64,000 nt of DNA, taken from assembly GCF_005116655.2 (NCBI RefSeq), contig NZ_CP050698.1, forward strand, positions 3,486,001-3,550,000, in the 5' to 3' direction. A model generated the notes under the pieces. It did not search any database and had not been told where the DNA came from. It saw nothing but the letters and a program-made list of their open reading frames with translations. A program made the translations under genes and the position numbers. The DNA is from Desulfosediminicola flagellatus (GTDB lineage: Bacteria; Desulfobacterota; Desulfobulbia; Desulfobulbales; Desulfocapsaceae). How positions within the stretch are numbered: position 1 is the first letter of the stretch; every line of letters begins with the position of its first letter. Below, in pieces: positions 36,719 to 46,353 of this stretch.

Positions 36719-37321
36719 ATGGAAACACAGTTTATAGACAAACGAACTCTTGTTTTTAAAATAGACCCGCAAAAGGTCAGTTTTTTTACACTGCTCCTAC
36801 AGTCAGGTATATTGGTGAAAACAACTTCAGGGACCTCAATCGGGGAATTACTGCAAAGCTTTCCTGACTTTTCCACCGAATACATCATCAATGATATTCA
36901 GACCATTTTCTTAAATGGAACTGCTACTGATGACCTTGAAACAGAGATGGAAAATGATAATGATACACTAGCAGTTTCTGCGGCAATGCCTGGCCTGGCT
37001 GGAGCGATATTTCGTAAAAATAGTCTCCATGCAGCACTCAGAACAACTCAGGAACAGACGCACACCCATACAACCGGTTCAGATATTACTGTTATTGTGA
37101 AGTTCTTTAACACAATAGCACGAGACAGAGGTGCTGGTCTGCTAAAGCAGGGAGTCACAATGCGAGCAGATTCGATTATTCAATTTTTAGATACCAGATC
37201 GACACTACCAGGGTATCTGGAATCGATTACTCTGGACGGGAAATTAATCGATCCCAAAGAATTGACAGCAGCCCTTTCTGATCTTCAGACAGTTCATTTC
37301 AGTATTAGATACGAATCATGA
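36719..37321 (+). CDS. Uncharacterised protein, probably two MoaD-like beta-grasp domains
   Basis: 200 residues. I do not recognise a named family. By pattern, residues ~30-100 and ~122-200 each look like a beta-grasp (MoaD/ThiS-like) unit: a first strand, a helix with SIGELLQSFPDF or SIIQFLDTRSTL, then a strand ending in FLNGTATDDLET or TLDGKLIDPKEL, and a last strand. Neither half ends in Gly-Gly, so it cannot be a conventional sulfur carrier. A striking AMPGLAGAIFRK segment ends the first half. The stop overlaps the start of moeA by 4 bases (ATGA), so it is first in the operon with two MoeA proteins, the oxidoreductase and a MoaD-like carrier. A role in cofactor insertion or assembly of the tungsten enzyme is inferred. 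Confidence 0.65.
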   Translation: METQFIDKRTLVFKIDPQKVSFFTLLLQSGILVKTTSGTSIGELLQSFPDFSTEYIINDIQTIFLNGTATDDLETEMENDNDTLAVSAAMPGLAGAIFRKNSLHAALRTTQEQTHTHTTGSDITVIVKFFNTIARDRGAGLLKQGVTMRADSIIQFLDTRSTLPGYLESITLDGKLIDPKELTAALSDLQTVHFSIRYES

Positions 37322-38589
37322 CACCCCAAAATGCAACGAAGGACATGCTGGGCCGCACACGTTTAATCCCAGTAAAAGACGCACAGGAAATACTCAAGTC
37401 ACATCTTGCAGGAGCTGCCCGACTTACCGAAAAGATATCAATAGAATGTGCACTTAACCGGGTTCTTGCTGAACCGGTTCGTTCGATAGAAAACCTGCCG
37501 CCGCATCCCAGATCAGTTATGGACGGATATGCCGTTTGCGCCTCAGATACCTTTGGTGCAAGTGAATCCATGCCCTGCTATCTGCAGATAACCGGTAATG
37601 TCGCTATGGGCGAGATGCCTGAAGGTGCAGTCAATAAGGGATGTTGTTTCCGTATTGCCACTGGCGGGTTTATGCCCGAAGGGGCAGATGCAGTAATTAT
37701 GCATGAGCACACAGTCCCGATAGACGACACCATGATTGAGATTGTTAAAGGTGGCGGAGCAGGTACCAACATTATCGGAGTAGGAGATGATATACGGGAT
37801 GGGGATGAACCACTCACTCCCGGCCACGTTCTACGGCCGCAGGATATCGGCTTACTGGCCGGTCTGGGTATTGCTCAAGTTACTGTCTATAAACAGGTTC
37901 GCGTAGGCATTCTGGCAACCGGTGATGAGATCATTCCCCATACTGAAACGCCGAAGCCCGGAAAAATTCGTAATATCAATAGCATTGCTCTGGCAGCATA
38001 TGTTAACCAAGCCGGTGCAATACCTAATGATTACGGAATAGTTTCTGATCAAAAAGAGATTTTCTTCCCCACAATAGAACAAGCAGTGAAAGAAAACGAT
38101 ATTGTCTTGTTCTCAGGTGGAAGTTCAGTTGGTGTACGTGACCTTGGAGAACAGGCGGTTGAAGCTCTTGGGCCTCCCGGAATACTTGTTCATGGCGTAA
38201 AACTTAAACCTGGCAAACCGGTACTCATTGGGCTTAGCGGCACAACTCCTGTTTTCGGGCTGCCCGGCCATCCAGTCTCTGCACTGGTATGTTTTGACCT
38301 CTTTGTCAAACCAACAATCAGCCGGCTTTCAGGAATACAACTTGAGAGTGCCACACCTCAAGCCACTGTTTCAGCAGTTCTTAGCCGGAATATGAACTCT
38401 GCTGCGGGAAGACTTGATATCGTCAGGGTTCGTTTAGTGCGTGATGGAGACACTATCACAGCAGAACCTGTCATGGGAAAATCCGGCGCCATCTCAACGC
38501 TCTCCAGAGCACACGGATATTTTGTTATAGACGAAGAAAGCCAGGGTATAACCCAGGGCTCCATTATAGAGGTAATAGAATACAAATGA
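37318..38589 (+). CDS. moeA: Molybdopterin molybdenumtransferase MoeA
   Basis: 423 residues, typical length. Inserts Mo or W into adenylylated pyranopterin. Visible motifs: RSVMDGYAVCASD near residue 62; ATGDEI near 200; the MPT-binding SGGSSVGVRD near 263; KPGKPVLIGLSGTTPVFGLP; and GHPVSALVCFDLFV. Start and stop overlap with both neighbours (ATGA), which indicates translational coupling. With a tungsten oxidoreductase in the same operon, one of the two MoeA copies is probably specialised for tungsten. Confidence 0.94.
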   Translation: MTPQNATKDMLGRTRLIPVKDAQEILKSHLAGAARLTEKISIECALNRVLAEPVRSIENLPPHPRSVMDGYAVCASDTFGASESMPCYLQITGNVAMGEMPEGAVNKGCCFRIATGGFMPEGADAVIMHEHTVPIDDTMIEIVKGGGAGTNIIGVGDDIRDGDEPLTPGHVLRPQDIGLLAGLGIAQVTVYKQVRVGILATGDEIIPHTETPKPGKIRNINSIALAAYVNQAGAIPNDYGIVSDQKEIFFPTIEQAVKENDIVLFSGGSSVGVRDLGEQAVEALGPPGILVHGVKLKPGKPVLIGLSGTTPVFGLPGHPVSALVCFDLFVKPTISRLSGIQLESATPQATVSAVLSRNMNSAAGRLDIVRVRLVRDGDTITAEPVMGKSGAISTLSRAHGYFVIDEESQGITQGSIIEVIEYK

Positions 38590-40514
38590 GTACCCGCAAT
38601 ATTTACGTTAAAAACACACCGCTAAGTGAAGCCCGCCAGAAATGGTTTGCCGCGCTTGATGATTGCGGTTTTTTCAAAAAAGGTCTTTCTGAAACAATTC
38701 CGGTAGACGAATGTCTTAGTCGTGTAACATCTGAGCCAATCTTCGCCCTACGAAGTTCTCCTGCCCATAATGCCGCAGCAATGGATGGTATCGCCGTTAA
38801 TTTTGCATCGCTTGCTTCTGCCAGTGAGGCATCGCCGGTGATCTTAAAACCAGAGCAGTTTAGCCAGGTAAACACCGGAAACGCCATTCCAGATGGCTTT
38901 AATGCTGTGGTCATGATTGAAGACGTGCACGTTATGGAAAACGGCTCAGTTGAGCTGATGCAACCAGCAACTCCATGGCAGCATATCCGAACAATCGGCG
39001 AAGACATTGTTGCAACTGAGCTCATTCTTCCTGAAGGGCACCATATTCGCCCAATAGATCAGGGTGCAATGCTTGCAACCGGTGTTACCACCATCACAGT
39101 ACAACGTCCACCGAAGGCAACAGTAATTCCGACAGGCAGTGAACTTATTGAACCTGATGCAGCCCCCAGGCCAGGAGAAATTATTGAATTTAATTCACGT
39201 ATTCTCTCTGGCTACCTCAACGACTGGGGTGCAGATGCTTCACGGTCAAAGCCGGTTGCCGATGATCCGGAAAAACTTAAAAGTGCTTTAATAGCTGCTG
39301 CTGCCGAAAATGATTTTGTCGTGCTCAACGCCGGTGCATCCGCGGGAACCCGTGATTTCAGCTCAAATGTACTGCGTGAAATAGGTGAAGTTATCGTTCA
39401 CGGTGTCGCTATAAAACCTGGAAAACCAGTAATTTTAGCACGAATTGGCAACACACCTGTAATCGGGCTGCCAGGATATCCGGTATCCGCTGTTCTTACG
39501 ATGCGGTTATTTTTAAAAGAAATGATCACCACCCTGCTCGGCCGGGATATGGAAAATCATGGCTCAATAGAAGCTGTGATGTCAAGACCCGTTCATTCTT
39601 CAATGGGTGTAGATGAGTTTGTCCGCATCACTCTTGGCAAGGTAGGCGACACACTTATGGCAACACCTGCCGGTAAAGGTGCCGGTGCCGTAATGTCCCT
39701 TGTAAGGGCCGACGGTATTCTAACCATCCCGGCAGGAAATGAGGGTGTTGGTGCTGGTGAAAAGGTAGAGATTGAACTTGTTCGCCCGCAAGCTGAAGTA
39801 GACGCGACCCTCGTTTTTATTGGTAGTCACGACAACATTCTTGACCTGCTGGCAAATCAGCTGCACAAAGAACGCCCCCTCACTAGAATCTCATCAGCAC
39901 ATGTAGGTTCTATGGGCGGTATCATGGCGATCAGACGCAATGAAGCACACCTTGCAGGCTGCCATCTGCTTGACGAAACCACAGGCGAATACAACATACC
40001 GTTTATTAAGAGGCTACTGCCGGATACTCCGCTGCAACTCATTAACTTATGCTACAGAGAACAGGGGTTAATGGTAGTTAAGGGTAATCCGGAAAAGATC
40101 ACCGGCTTTGAGGACATGGTTAAACGAAACCTCACATTCATCAATCGTCAGGGAGGTGCAGGCACACGACTGCTCACCGATAAAATCCTTAATGATCTGA
40201 AAATCGAGCCATCTCAACTTGCCGGTTACGACCATGAAGAATACACCCATATGAGCGTTGCCGCCGCTGTTGCCAGCGGTTCTGTTAATGCGGGAATGGG
40301 TATTCGAGCAGCCGCCATAGCACTTGGCCTCGATTTTATCCCGGTTGCTGAAGAGCGCTATGACCTGATTGTACCATTGAAATATCTGGATGACCCGAAA
40401 GTTCAAAAGGTTCTTAACCTGATTAGAACCGGAGATGAATTTCACAAAAAGATTCTCGCCCTGGGAGGGTACAGCCTTAGGGATGCAGGAAACATCATGT
40501 ACCAAATGGATTAA
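38586..40514 (+). CDS. MoeA fused to a periplasmic-binding-protein-like domain
   Basis: 642 residues. Residues 1 to about 400 are a second MoeA, more divergent: AAAMDGIAVN near residue 65, PTGSELIEP, LNAGASAGTRDFS, KPGKPVILARIGNTPVIGLPGYP. Residues ~405-642 are a PBP-like (type II) domain such as those found in bacterial and archaeal MoeA fusions: IGSHDNILDLLA at its start, INRQGGAGTRLLTDK, then HMSVAAAVASGSVNAGMGI. The PBP domain may sense tungstate, molybdate or a cofactor, but the ligand is not established. A soluble protein, with no signal peptide. Overlaps the upstream moeA by 4 bases. Confidence 0.92.
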   Translation: MSTRNIYVKNTPLSEARQKWFAALDDCGFFKKGLSETIPVDECLSRVTSEPIFALRSSPAHNAAAMDGIAVNFASLASASEASPVILKPEQFSQVNTGNAIPDGFNAVVMIEDVHVMENGSVELMQPATPWQHIRTIGEDIVATELILPEGHHIRPIDQGAMLATGVTTITVQRPPKATVIPTGSELIEPDAAPRPGEIIEFNSRILSGYLNDWGADASRSKPVADDPEKLKSALIAAAAENDFVVLNAGASAGTRDFSSNVLREIGEVIVHGVAIKPGKPVILARIGNTPVIGLPGYPVSAVLTMRLFLKEMITTLLGRDMENHGSIEAVMSRPVHSSMGVDEFVRITLGKVGDTLMATPAGKGAGAVMSLVRADGILTIPAGNEGVGAGEKVEIELVRPQAEVDATLVFIGSHDNILDLLANQLHKERPLTRISSAHVGSMGGIMAIRRNEAHLAGCHLLDETTGEYNIPFIKRLLPDTPLQLINLCYREQGLMVVKGNPEKITGFEDMVKRNLTFINRQGGAGTRLLTDKILNDLKIEPSQLAGYDHEEYTHMSVAAAVASGSVNAGMGIRAAAIALGLDFIPVAEERYDLIVPLKYLDDPKVQKVLNLIRTGDEFHKKILALGGYSLRDAGNIMYQMD

Positions 40515-40615
40515 CTGAAACACATCATTAGCCAAAACACTCAACGACTACGGGTATAGTCGAAAAGCGTTAGCTGGAATAGCAATAACCTCACACCACA
40601 TGCAGGAGGAAGTTT

Positions 40616-42343
40616 ATGAATGACAAGATTTTTCGTGTAAACCTGTCGAATCTGACCACCAGTGTTGAAGATGTTCCTGAAGCCTGGGCCGGTCATGGCG
40701 GACGCGGACTCACCTCAACTATCGTTGCGGCCGAAGTGGATCCTACATGTCATCCACTCGGACCGAACAACAAGCTTGTATTTGCACCCGGCCTGCTCTC
40801 AGGAACCGTAGCAGCAAACTCAGGCAGAATGTCTGTTGGCGCTAAAAGCCCGCTTACAGGTACAATTAAAGAAGCTAACGCTGGTGGTACTTCAGCTCAA
40901 CTTCTTGCCAGATGCGGTTGTAAAGCACTCATTATTGAAGGCAAGCCTGCCGGTGATACCTGGTATAGCCTCGCGGTTACTCCAGAGGGTGTTACCATTG
41001 CTGAAGAGACCGAGCTTATCGGTAAAGGTAACTTTGCTGTTGTTGAAAGCCTTTCAGAACGCCTTGAAGGTAAACCTGCCGTAATCACCATTGGTCAGGC
41101 TGGCGAAATGAGAATGGCTTCTGCTAATATCTCCGTAAAAGATCCTGATGGCGGTATTCGCTCCCATGGTCGAGGTGGTCTTGGTGCTGTAATGGGTTCT
41201 AAGATGGTTAAATTCATCACTATAACCCCAGGTGACGGTAAAGTTGAAATCGCTGATCCTGACAAATTTAAGGCAGCCAACCGTGCTTTTGCTAAAGCTC
41301 TCGTTGACCATCCTGTAAGCCAGGCACTTGGCCAGTACGGCACCAACGTTCTCGTTAACATCATTAACGAATCCGGTGGCCTGCCAACCAGGAACTTCAC
41401 CCAGGGACAGTTTCCCGGACATGAGAAAATCTCCGGCGAGACCATGCATGACACCATCCAGGAACGTGGTGGCAAAGTAAAGCACAACTGCCATGCGGGT
41501 TGTGTCATTCAGTGTTCACAGGTTTACAATGATGCCAAAGGCAAAAAGTTGACCTCCGGCTTTGAATATGAATCAATCTGGGCAATGGGTGCTGACTGTT
41601 GCGTAGAGAACCTTGATCATATCGCTGAAGCCGACATGATTATGGATGATCTCGGAATTGACTCCATCGAAACCTCTGTAGCTTTCGGTGTTGCAATGGA
41701 AGGCGGACTTCTTGAATTTGGTGATGGTGCAGGAATCTGCAAGATCTTGAGAGAAGACGTTGCTAATGGTACCGGACTTGGTCGACTCATCGGTAACGGC
41801 GCTGGCGCTGTTGGTACCGCTTACGGTGTTACCCGGGTTCCTGTTGTTAAAAATCAGGCAATTCCAGCCTACGATCCTCGTGCGATCAAAGGTATTGGTA
41901 TTACCTACGCAACTTCAACACAGGGTGCCGATCACACAATGGGTTACACCATTGCTACCAACATTCTCAACGTCGGCGGTGCAGTTGATCCGTTGTCAAA
42001 AGAGGGTCAGGTAGAACTTTCCAGAAACCTGCAGATCGCAACAGCAGCAATCGATTCTACCGGCATGTGTCTCTTTATCGCATTTGCCGCCCTGGATAAC
42101 GAGACCTGCCTGCCATCTCTGATTGACCTCATTAATGCTCGCTTTGGTATTGCACTTACCGCTGACGATGTAACCAATCTCGGTATGCACATTCTGAAGA
42201 CTGAAAAAGCATTTAATGAGAAGGCTGGTTTCACCAGTGCTGACGACCGTCTGCCTGAATTTTTCTACACAGAGCAGGTTCCGCCACACAATGTTGTTTT
42301 CGATTTCTCTGGTGAGGAGATCGATACTTTCTGGAATTTCTAA
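40616..42343 (+). CDS. aor: Tungsten-dependent aldehyde:ferredoxin oxidoreductase
   Basis: 575 residues. Oxidises aldehydes to carboxylates with ferredoxin (or reduces acids in reverse), using a tungsto-bispterin and one [4Fe-4S] cluster. Cluster cysteines are C292, C296 and C300 in CHAGCVIQC, and C485 in DSTGMC. The N-terminal region has GRGLTSTIVAAEVDPTCHPL and GVGAKSPLTGT-like MSVGAKSPLTGTIKEANAGG, part of the pterin-binding fold. A strong AGGAGG ribosome-binding site lies before the ATG. The oxidoreductase is about 100 bases after the MoeA-PBP gene and is followed directly by a MoaD-like gene. The context, with MoeA genes but no separate electron-transfer subunit, fits a monomeric, ferredoxin-linked AOR. 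The exact substrate is unknown. Confidence 0.94.
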   Translation: MNDKIFRVNLSNLTTSVEDVPEAWAGHGGRGLTSTIVAAEVDPTCHPLGPNNKLVFAPGLLSGTVAANSGRMSVGAKSPLTGTIKEANAGGTSAQLLARCGCKALIIEGKPAGDTWYSLAVTPEGVTIAEETELIGKGNFAVVESLSERLEGKPAVITIGQAGEMRMASANISVKDPDGGIRSHGRGGLGAVMGSKMVKFITITPGDGKVEIADPDKFKAANRAFAKALVDHPVSQALGQYGTNVLVNIINESGGLPTRNFTQGQFPGHEKISGETMHDTIQERGGKVKHNCHAGCVIQCSQVYNDAKGKKLTSGFEYESIWAMGADCCVENLDHIAEADMIMDDLGIDSIETSVAFGVAMEGGLLEFGDGAGICKILREDVANGTGLGRLIGNGAGAVGTAYGVTRVPVVKNQAIPAYDPRAIKGIGITYATSTQGADHTMGYTIATNILNVGGAVDPLSKEGQVELSRNLQIATAAIDSTGMCLFIAFAALDNETCLPSLIDLINARFGIALTADDVTNLGMHILKTEKAFNEKAGFTSADDRLPEFFYTEQVPPHNVVFDFSGEEIDTFWNF

Positions 42344-42568
42344 ATGAAAGTTAGCGTTAAACTCTTTGCCTACTTCCGGGATAATCGATTCCTGGAAGAA
42401 GGCAGGGAGTATAAAAATAATACCACGGTAGGTGATGTTGTTGACGGTCTTGATATTGACAGAGAAGAAGTTGGAGTGCTCATGATCAATTCGCGTCACT
42501 GCCAATTTGAAACCGAATTACACGAAGGAGATATACTCGCTATATTCCCGGTAGTCGGTGGCGGATGA
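42344..42568 (+). CDS. MoaD/ThiS-family sulfur carrier
   Basis: 74 residues with the beta-grasp fold. It begins KVSVKLFAYFRD, has the helix VGDVVDGLDI and the closing LAIFPVVGGG. The Gly-Gly C-terminus would be adenylated and thiocarboxylated to donate sulfur in dithiolene formation. Its ATG abuts the oxidoreductase stop codon with no gap, so it is the last gene of the operon and probably a dedicated carrier for this enzyme's cofactor. Confidence 0.9.
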   Translation: MKVSVKLFAYFRDNRFLEEGREYKNNTTVGDVVDGLDIDREEVGVLMINSRHCQFETELHEGDILAIFPVVGGG

Positions 42569-42620
42569 ACTGACAACTCATTTTGTGGTATTTATTAAGT
42601 AATATTATACTGTTTCAATA

Positions 42621-42660
42621 CAGGGGGGTTGGAAAATACACATTTTTTTCCAACCCCCTG
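42621..42660 (+). terminator. Terminator of the aldehyde oxidoreductase operon
   Basis: A long GC-rich stem: CAGGGGGGTTGGAAAA (42621-42636) pairs with TTTTTCCAACCCCCTG (42645-42660) with one bulged G. It is 52 bases after the last operon stop and before the GGDEF-PilZ gene. Confidence 0.75.
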
Positions 42661-42824
42661 TACATTAAGCATATTTTGAACATTTCTTCCCTCTTCCGTT
42701 GCCATATCTCTTTGCAATCGTAATGATATTACAAAATATAGTTTGCCTATACTCACAATACTCTGATAATATCTTTTGATATACCAACCTATAGTAACCA
42801 CTGTAAATATTAGGATAGGGTAAT

Positions 42825-44006
42825 ATGGAATCTATTCGGGCAGCCATCATTGAGTGCAGAAACACAGCTGCAAATGAAGATGAGTTTATACTGAAAATGC
42901 AGGATCTTATTACAGAACACGGCAATAGTGTTTATCCTGTTATTTTTAATACACTCACCACGCTTGACCTGCCCCTCAAGACCGCCGAAGAATACTGGCA
43001 CACGTTGAAGGAACATAGACGCAAACTCATTTGGAAGCTTGATCGAGAGGTAAACCTTGTTACAGCTTTAAGTGATTTCCTTGCAACAAAAACCAATTTT
43101 CTCCCTAATGCCCGTCTTGTAGATTCCCGTACTTTTGATCGGATCGTCACCGGAACAACCCACGACACCCTCACTGGCTTATTTAATCGAACCTACTTTG
43201 ATGAGACATTTGAACAACAGGTCTCACTTGCGAAACGTTATAATACAGACCTTTCTATTCTCTTTCTTGATATTGATGATTTTAAAGAAGTGAATGACTC
43301 TCTGGGCCACATTGCTGGTGACGTTGCTCTCCAGGAAGTTGCAAGTGCTATTCGACGCGCAAAACGGGAAAGTGATATAGCAGCCCGTTATGGTGGTGAA
43401 GAGTTCGTCCTGCTTATGCCGCTTACACCTAATGTCAGCGCCTCTATTCTTGCAGAGCGTATTCGAAAAGAGATTGAAACAACACATATTCATTACGATA
43501 AGCATGTATTTTCTCTCACCATTAGCGGCGGATTAGCCTCGTACCCTCTTAACTCTGTTGATCCAAAAGATCTGCTCCAAATGGCAGACAGTGCTGTATA
43601 TCTTGCGAAAGGAGCCGGCAAAAACCTTATATCGCAATTTAAACGTGAGCAGAGACGATATCTTCGGGTTAAATTGCGAAAACCTATACTGGTCCAAGAG
43701 CTAGGGTTTGACGACGAACAGGTTTTTTCAGGTCATTGTAAAGATATAGGAATGGGCGGCATTTTGTTTGAAACTCCTAGTCCTTTAGCTTTAGGTAGTA
43801 CTCAAAAGATGAGTGTTCCGGTAAATAACGGAGACCCTGTCCTTCTGATAGGCAAAGTAGTTCGTATTGAAAAGAGTGATCCAGACACCTTCAATATAGG
43901 TTTAAGTTTTTCATTTAAAGAAATGGCAAAAACTGCCAGCAACCAGATCGCAACATTTCTTAAAGAAAATGAAATGCCTGAAATTCCTGACTTCAGGTCA
44001 CACTGA
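42825..44006 (+). CDS. Diguanylate cyclase with a C-terminal PilZ domain
   Basis: 393 residues, soluble. An N-terminal helical region (1-110) may be a sensor or dimerisation domain. The GGDEF domain (about 110-270) has an intact active site GGEEF at 190-194 and an inhibitory I-site RESD at 181-184, so it should make c-di-GMP and be product-inhibited. The PilZ domain (about 277-380) starts RRYLRVKLRK and carries DIGMGGILFE, the c-di-GMP-binding signature. One protein would thus make and sense the second messenger, suggesting feedback or local signalling. The ATG follows GGATAGGGTAAT. Confidence 0.94.
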   Translation: MESIRAAIIECRNTAANEDEFILKMQDLITEHGNSVYPVIFNTLTTLDLPLKTAEEYWHTLKEHRRKLIWKLDREVNLVTALSDFLATKTNFLPNARLVDSRTFDRIVTGTTHDTLTGLFNRTYFDETFEQQVSLAKRYNTDLSILFLDIDDFKEVNDSLGHIAGDVALQEVASAIRRAKRESDIAARYGGEEFVLLMPLTPNVSASILAERIRKEIETTHIHYDKHVFSLTISGGLASYPLNSVDPKDLLQMADSAVYLAKGAGKNLISQFKREQRRYLRVKLRKPILVQELGFDDEQVFSGHCKDIGMGGILFETPSPLALGSTQKMSVPVNNGDPVLLIGKVVRIEKSDPDTFNIGLSFSFKEMAKTASNQIATFLKENEMPEIPDFRSH

Positions 44007-44449
44007 GCGATCGGCAGTTATCACCAGATATTTTTTGAATAATCTCATATTACATCCGATTTCCTTATAAGCAGCCTTTCCCGTCAACCTTTCCTGAGAC
44101 GTTTATTCAATACGAATTTATGCAGCATTTTTTTCTTTTGCTATAGCTTAATGAGTTTTCATCGCGAAACGAAGGATTACCATCTCAATCGAGGCGCTCA
44201 ATAAAATTAATCACAGCCATACCCATGATATTGCAAGGATATATTTTCAAGAGCAACGAAGAGTTAGATAAAAAGCACCAATTTCGGATGGAAACTCATT
44301 ACATCTCTGAATATTTAGCCTCTTGTTACTCCTTCTGGAAATAATCAGGTTGCTCTACATTTCTTGCTGATCTTACACGAAAGTGATGGTAAGCTTACAG
44401 TATAGTAACTGTCCGATTTCCAACTGCTACCACATCACCCAGGCGTTCT
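44007..44449. other. Intergenic region before the acylphosphatase gene
   Basis: About 440 AT-rich bases with no gene or obvious structure. Confidence 0.45.
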
Positions 44450-44722
44450 ATGAAAACAGTACATGTCATCGTGCACGGACGGGTTCAAGGTGTTTTTTTT
44501 CGTGACTACACACAACGTAAAGCCAATCTGCTCGAGTTATCAGGTTGGGTCAAAAATCAGCCGGACGGATCTGTTGAAGCCTTGCTCTCAGGAATGCCAA
44601 AATCAATTGATACCATGATTGAATGGTTCCAGGAGGGTTCACCCCAATCAACGGTAACCGCTGTTACTGTCGATGAGGTTATTCCGACAGAGAAACTCAG
44701 AGGCTTTGAAATTCGCTACTGA
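44450..44722 (+). CDS. acyP: Acylphosphatase
   Basis: 90 residues, standard length. Hydrolyses acyl phosphates such as acetyl phosphate or 1,3-bisphosphoglycerate. The phosphate loop GRVQGVFFRDYT has the catalytic Arg, and the catalytic Asn is in LSGWVKNQPDGSVEALLSG. It lies 10 bases upstream of the double-ATPase ABC gene, so the two are probably co-transcribed; no known functional link explains the pairing. Confidence 0.95.
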   Translation: MKTVHVIVHGRVQGVFFRDYTQRKANLLELSGWVKNQPDGSVEALLSGMPKSIDTMIEWFQEGSPQSTVTAVTVDEVIPTEKLRGFEIRY

Positions 44723-44732
44723 CAAACAATAG

Positions 44733-46343
44733 ATGCTACTTGAAATCTCAAATCTTAATCTTTGGTTTCATACCGAAACCGCAACGGGTACTCTCGGTCG
44801 AACCCAGGTTCTTCATGACATAAACCTCCAGATTGGCAGTCATCAGACCATCGCACTGGTTGGCGAATCAGGATCCGGCAAATCGGTCACAGCGTTATCC
44901 GTCCTCCGATTACTTGAAGACAGCTTTAATGTCGATACAGAAGGTTCGATCAGATTTACCGGCCGTGAACTGCTTCCTCTGACTCTGGATGAGATCCGTA
45001 CTATTCGCGGCAATCGAATTTCTATGATTTTCCAGGAACCGATGACCTCGCTTAACCCTGTGTACACGATCGGCAATCAAATGATTGAACCGCTCATAAT
45101 GCATCAGAGTATGAACAAATTTGATGCTGAAAAAGAAGCTATACGATTATTGGGTCGCACCGGAATCACCGAACCAGCTGCAAGAATGCATGTCTACCCC
45201 CACCAGTTATCAGGTGGACAGCGCCAGCGTGTCATGATTGCCATGGCACTGGCATGCAGGCCGAAATTGCTTATAGCTGATGAACCGACAACAGCTCTTG
45301 ACGTTACAATCCAGGTCCAGATTCTTGAGCTCATAAAAGATCTGCAGGACGAGTTTGACATGTCGGTACTGCTTATAACCCATGATCTTGCACTGGTGAG
45401 AAGAACGGCTGACTATGTCTATATAATGAAAGACGGAGGGATTGTTGAATCAGGTGACACCGAACAGATACTCAATAATCCTAAAGAAGCATACACCATA
45501 CACTTGATGTCGTCTGTTCCATCGGGGGCACCGGCCTTAAAAGATAAAGCGCCCATACTTCTTGAAACCAGAGGGCTCAATTGTACCTTTAAAATCAAGA
45601 CAGGTTGGACCTTTCCACTCAAACGAACAACACGGAGCATTGCAGCCGTAGACAATGTGAGTTTTAATTTAGAGCAGGGAACAACCTGCGGCATTGTTGG
45701 AGAATCCGGATCAGGAAAGACCACCCTTGCCATGGCAATCTTAAAACTTGTTAAGAGTTCAGGAGAGATACTTTTTAATCAGACAAACCTTCAGCCGTTG
45801 TCAAACAGGGAGATGAGGAAGTTACGGCATGATATCCAGGTTGTCTTTCAAGACCCCTATTCATCCCTCTCTCCCCGACTCACTGTGCATCAGATTATTG
45901 AAGAAGGATTAAAAATTCATACTCCGAAAAGCACAAAGGATGAACGAAGTGATTTTGTATTTGCAGCACTTGAAGAAGTCGGACTAGAACCTGACATGGC
46001 CTGGCGTTACCCTCATGAATTTTCCGGCGGTCAACGACAGAGAATTGCCATCGCCCGGGCAGTGATACTTAAACCTAAATTGCTTATTCTTGACGAACCG
46101 ACATCAGCGCTTGACGTCACCATCCAGGCACAGATTATTGAATTACTACTTGATCTTCAATCCCGCTATAACATGAGCTATCTATTTATATCTCATGATC
46201 TGCGCGTTGTCCGCGCCTTGTCAGATTATATTGCTGTGATGCAGAACGGACAGATTGTTGAGGCAGGGCCTGCCCGGGAAATCTTTCAATCACCCGGACA
46301 GGAATATACAAAAACACTGTTTTCAGCAGCGCTGGGAAACTAG
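44733..46343 (+). CDS. Fused two-domain ABC transporter ATPase (oligopeptide/microcin type)
   Basis: 536 residues made of two complete nucleotide-binding domains (DppD-DppF-like, YejF layout). First half: Walker [10 protein letters not shown] near residue 44, signature [12 protein letters not shown], Walker [13 protein letters not shown]. Second half: Walker [10 protein letters not shown], signature [12 protein letters not shown], Walker [13 protein letters not shown]. The linker between them has the oligopeptide-family extension typical of Dpp/Opp ATPases. It would energise uptake of peptides or similar solutes, but no permease or binding-protein gene is in the window, so its partners are encoded elsewhere. 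Confidence 0.93.
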   Translation: MLLEISNLNLWFHTETATGTLGRTQVLHDINLQIGSHQTIALVGESGSGKSVTALSVLRLLEDSFNVDTEGSIRFTGRELLPLTLDEIRTIRGNRISMIFQEPMTSLNPVYTIGNQMIEPLIMHQSMNKFDAEKEAIRLLGRTGITEPAARMHVYPHQLSGGQRQRVMIAMALACRPKLLIADEPTTALDVTIQVQILELIKDLQDEFDMSVLLITHDLALVRRTADYVYIMKDGGIVESGDTEQILNNPKEAYTIHLMSSVPSGAPALKDKAPILLETRGLNCTFKIKTGWTFPLKRTTRSIAAVDNVSFNLEQGTTCGIVGESGSGKTTLAMAILKLVKSSGEILFNQTNLQPLSNREMRKLRHDIQVVFQDPYSSLSPRLTVHQIIEEGLKIHTPKSTKDERSDFVFAALEEVGLEPDMAWRYPHEFSGGQRQRIAIARAVILKPKLLILDEPTSALDVTIQAQIIELLLDLQSRYNMSYLFISHDLRVVRALSDYIAVMQNGQIVEAGPAREIFQSPGQEYTKTLFSAALGN

Positions 46344-46353
46344 TTTAACAGCA

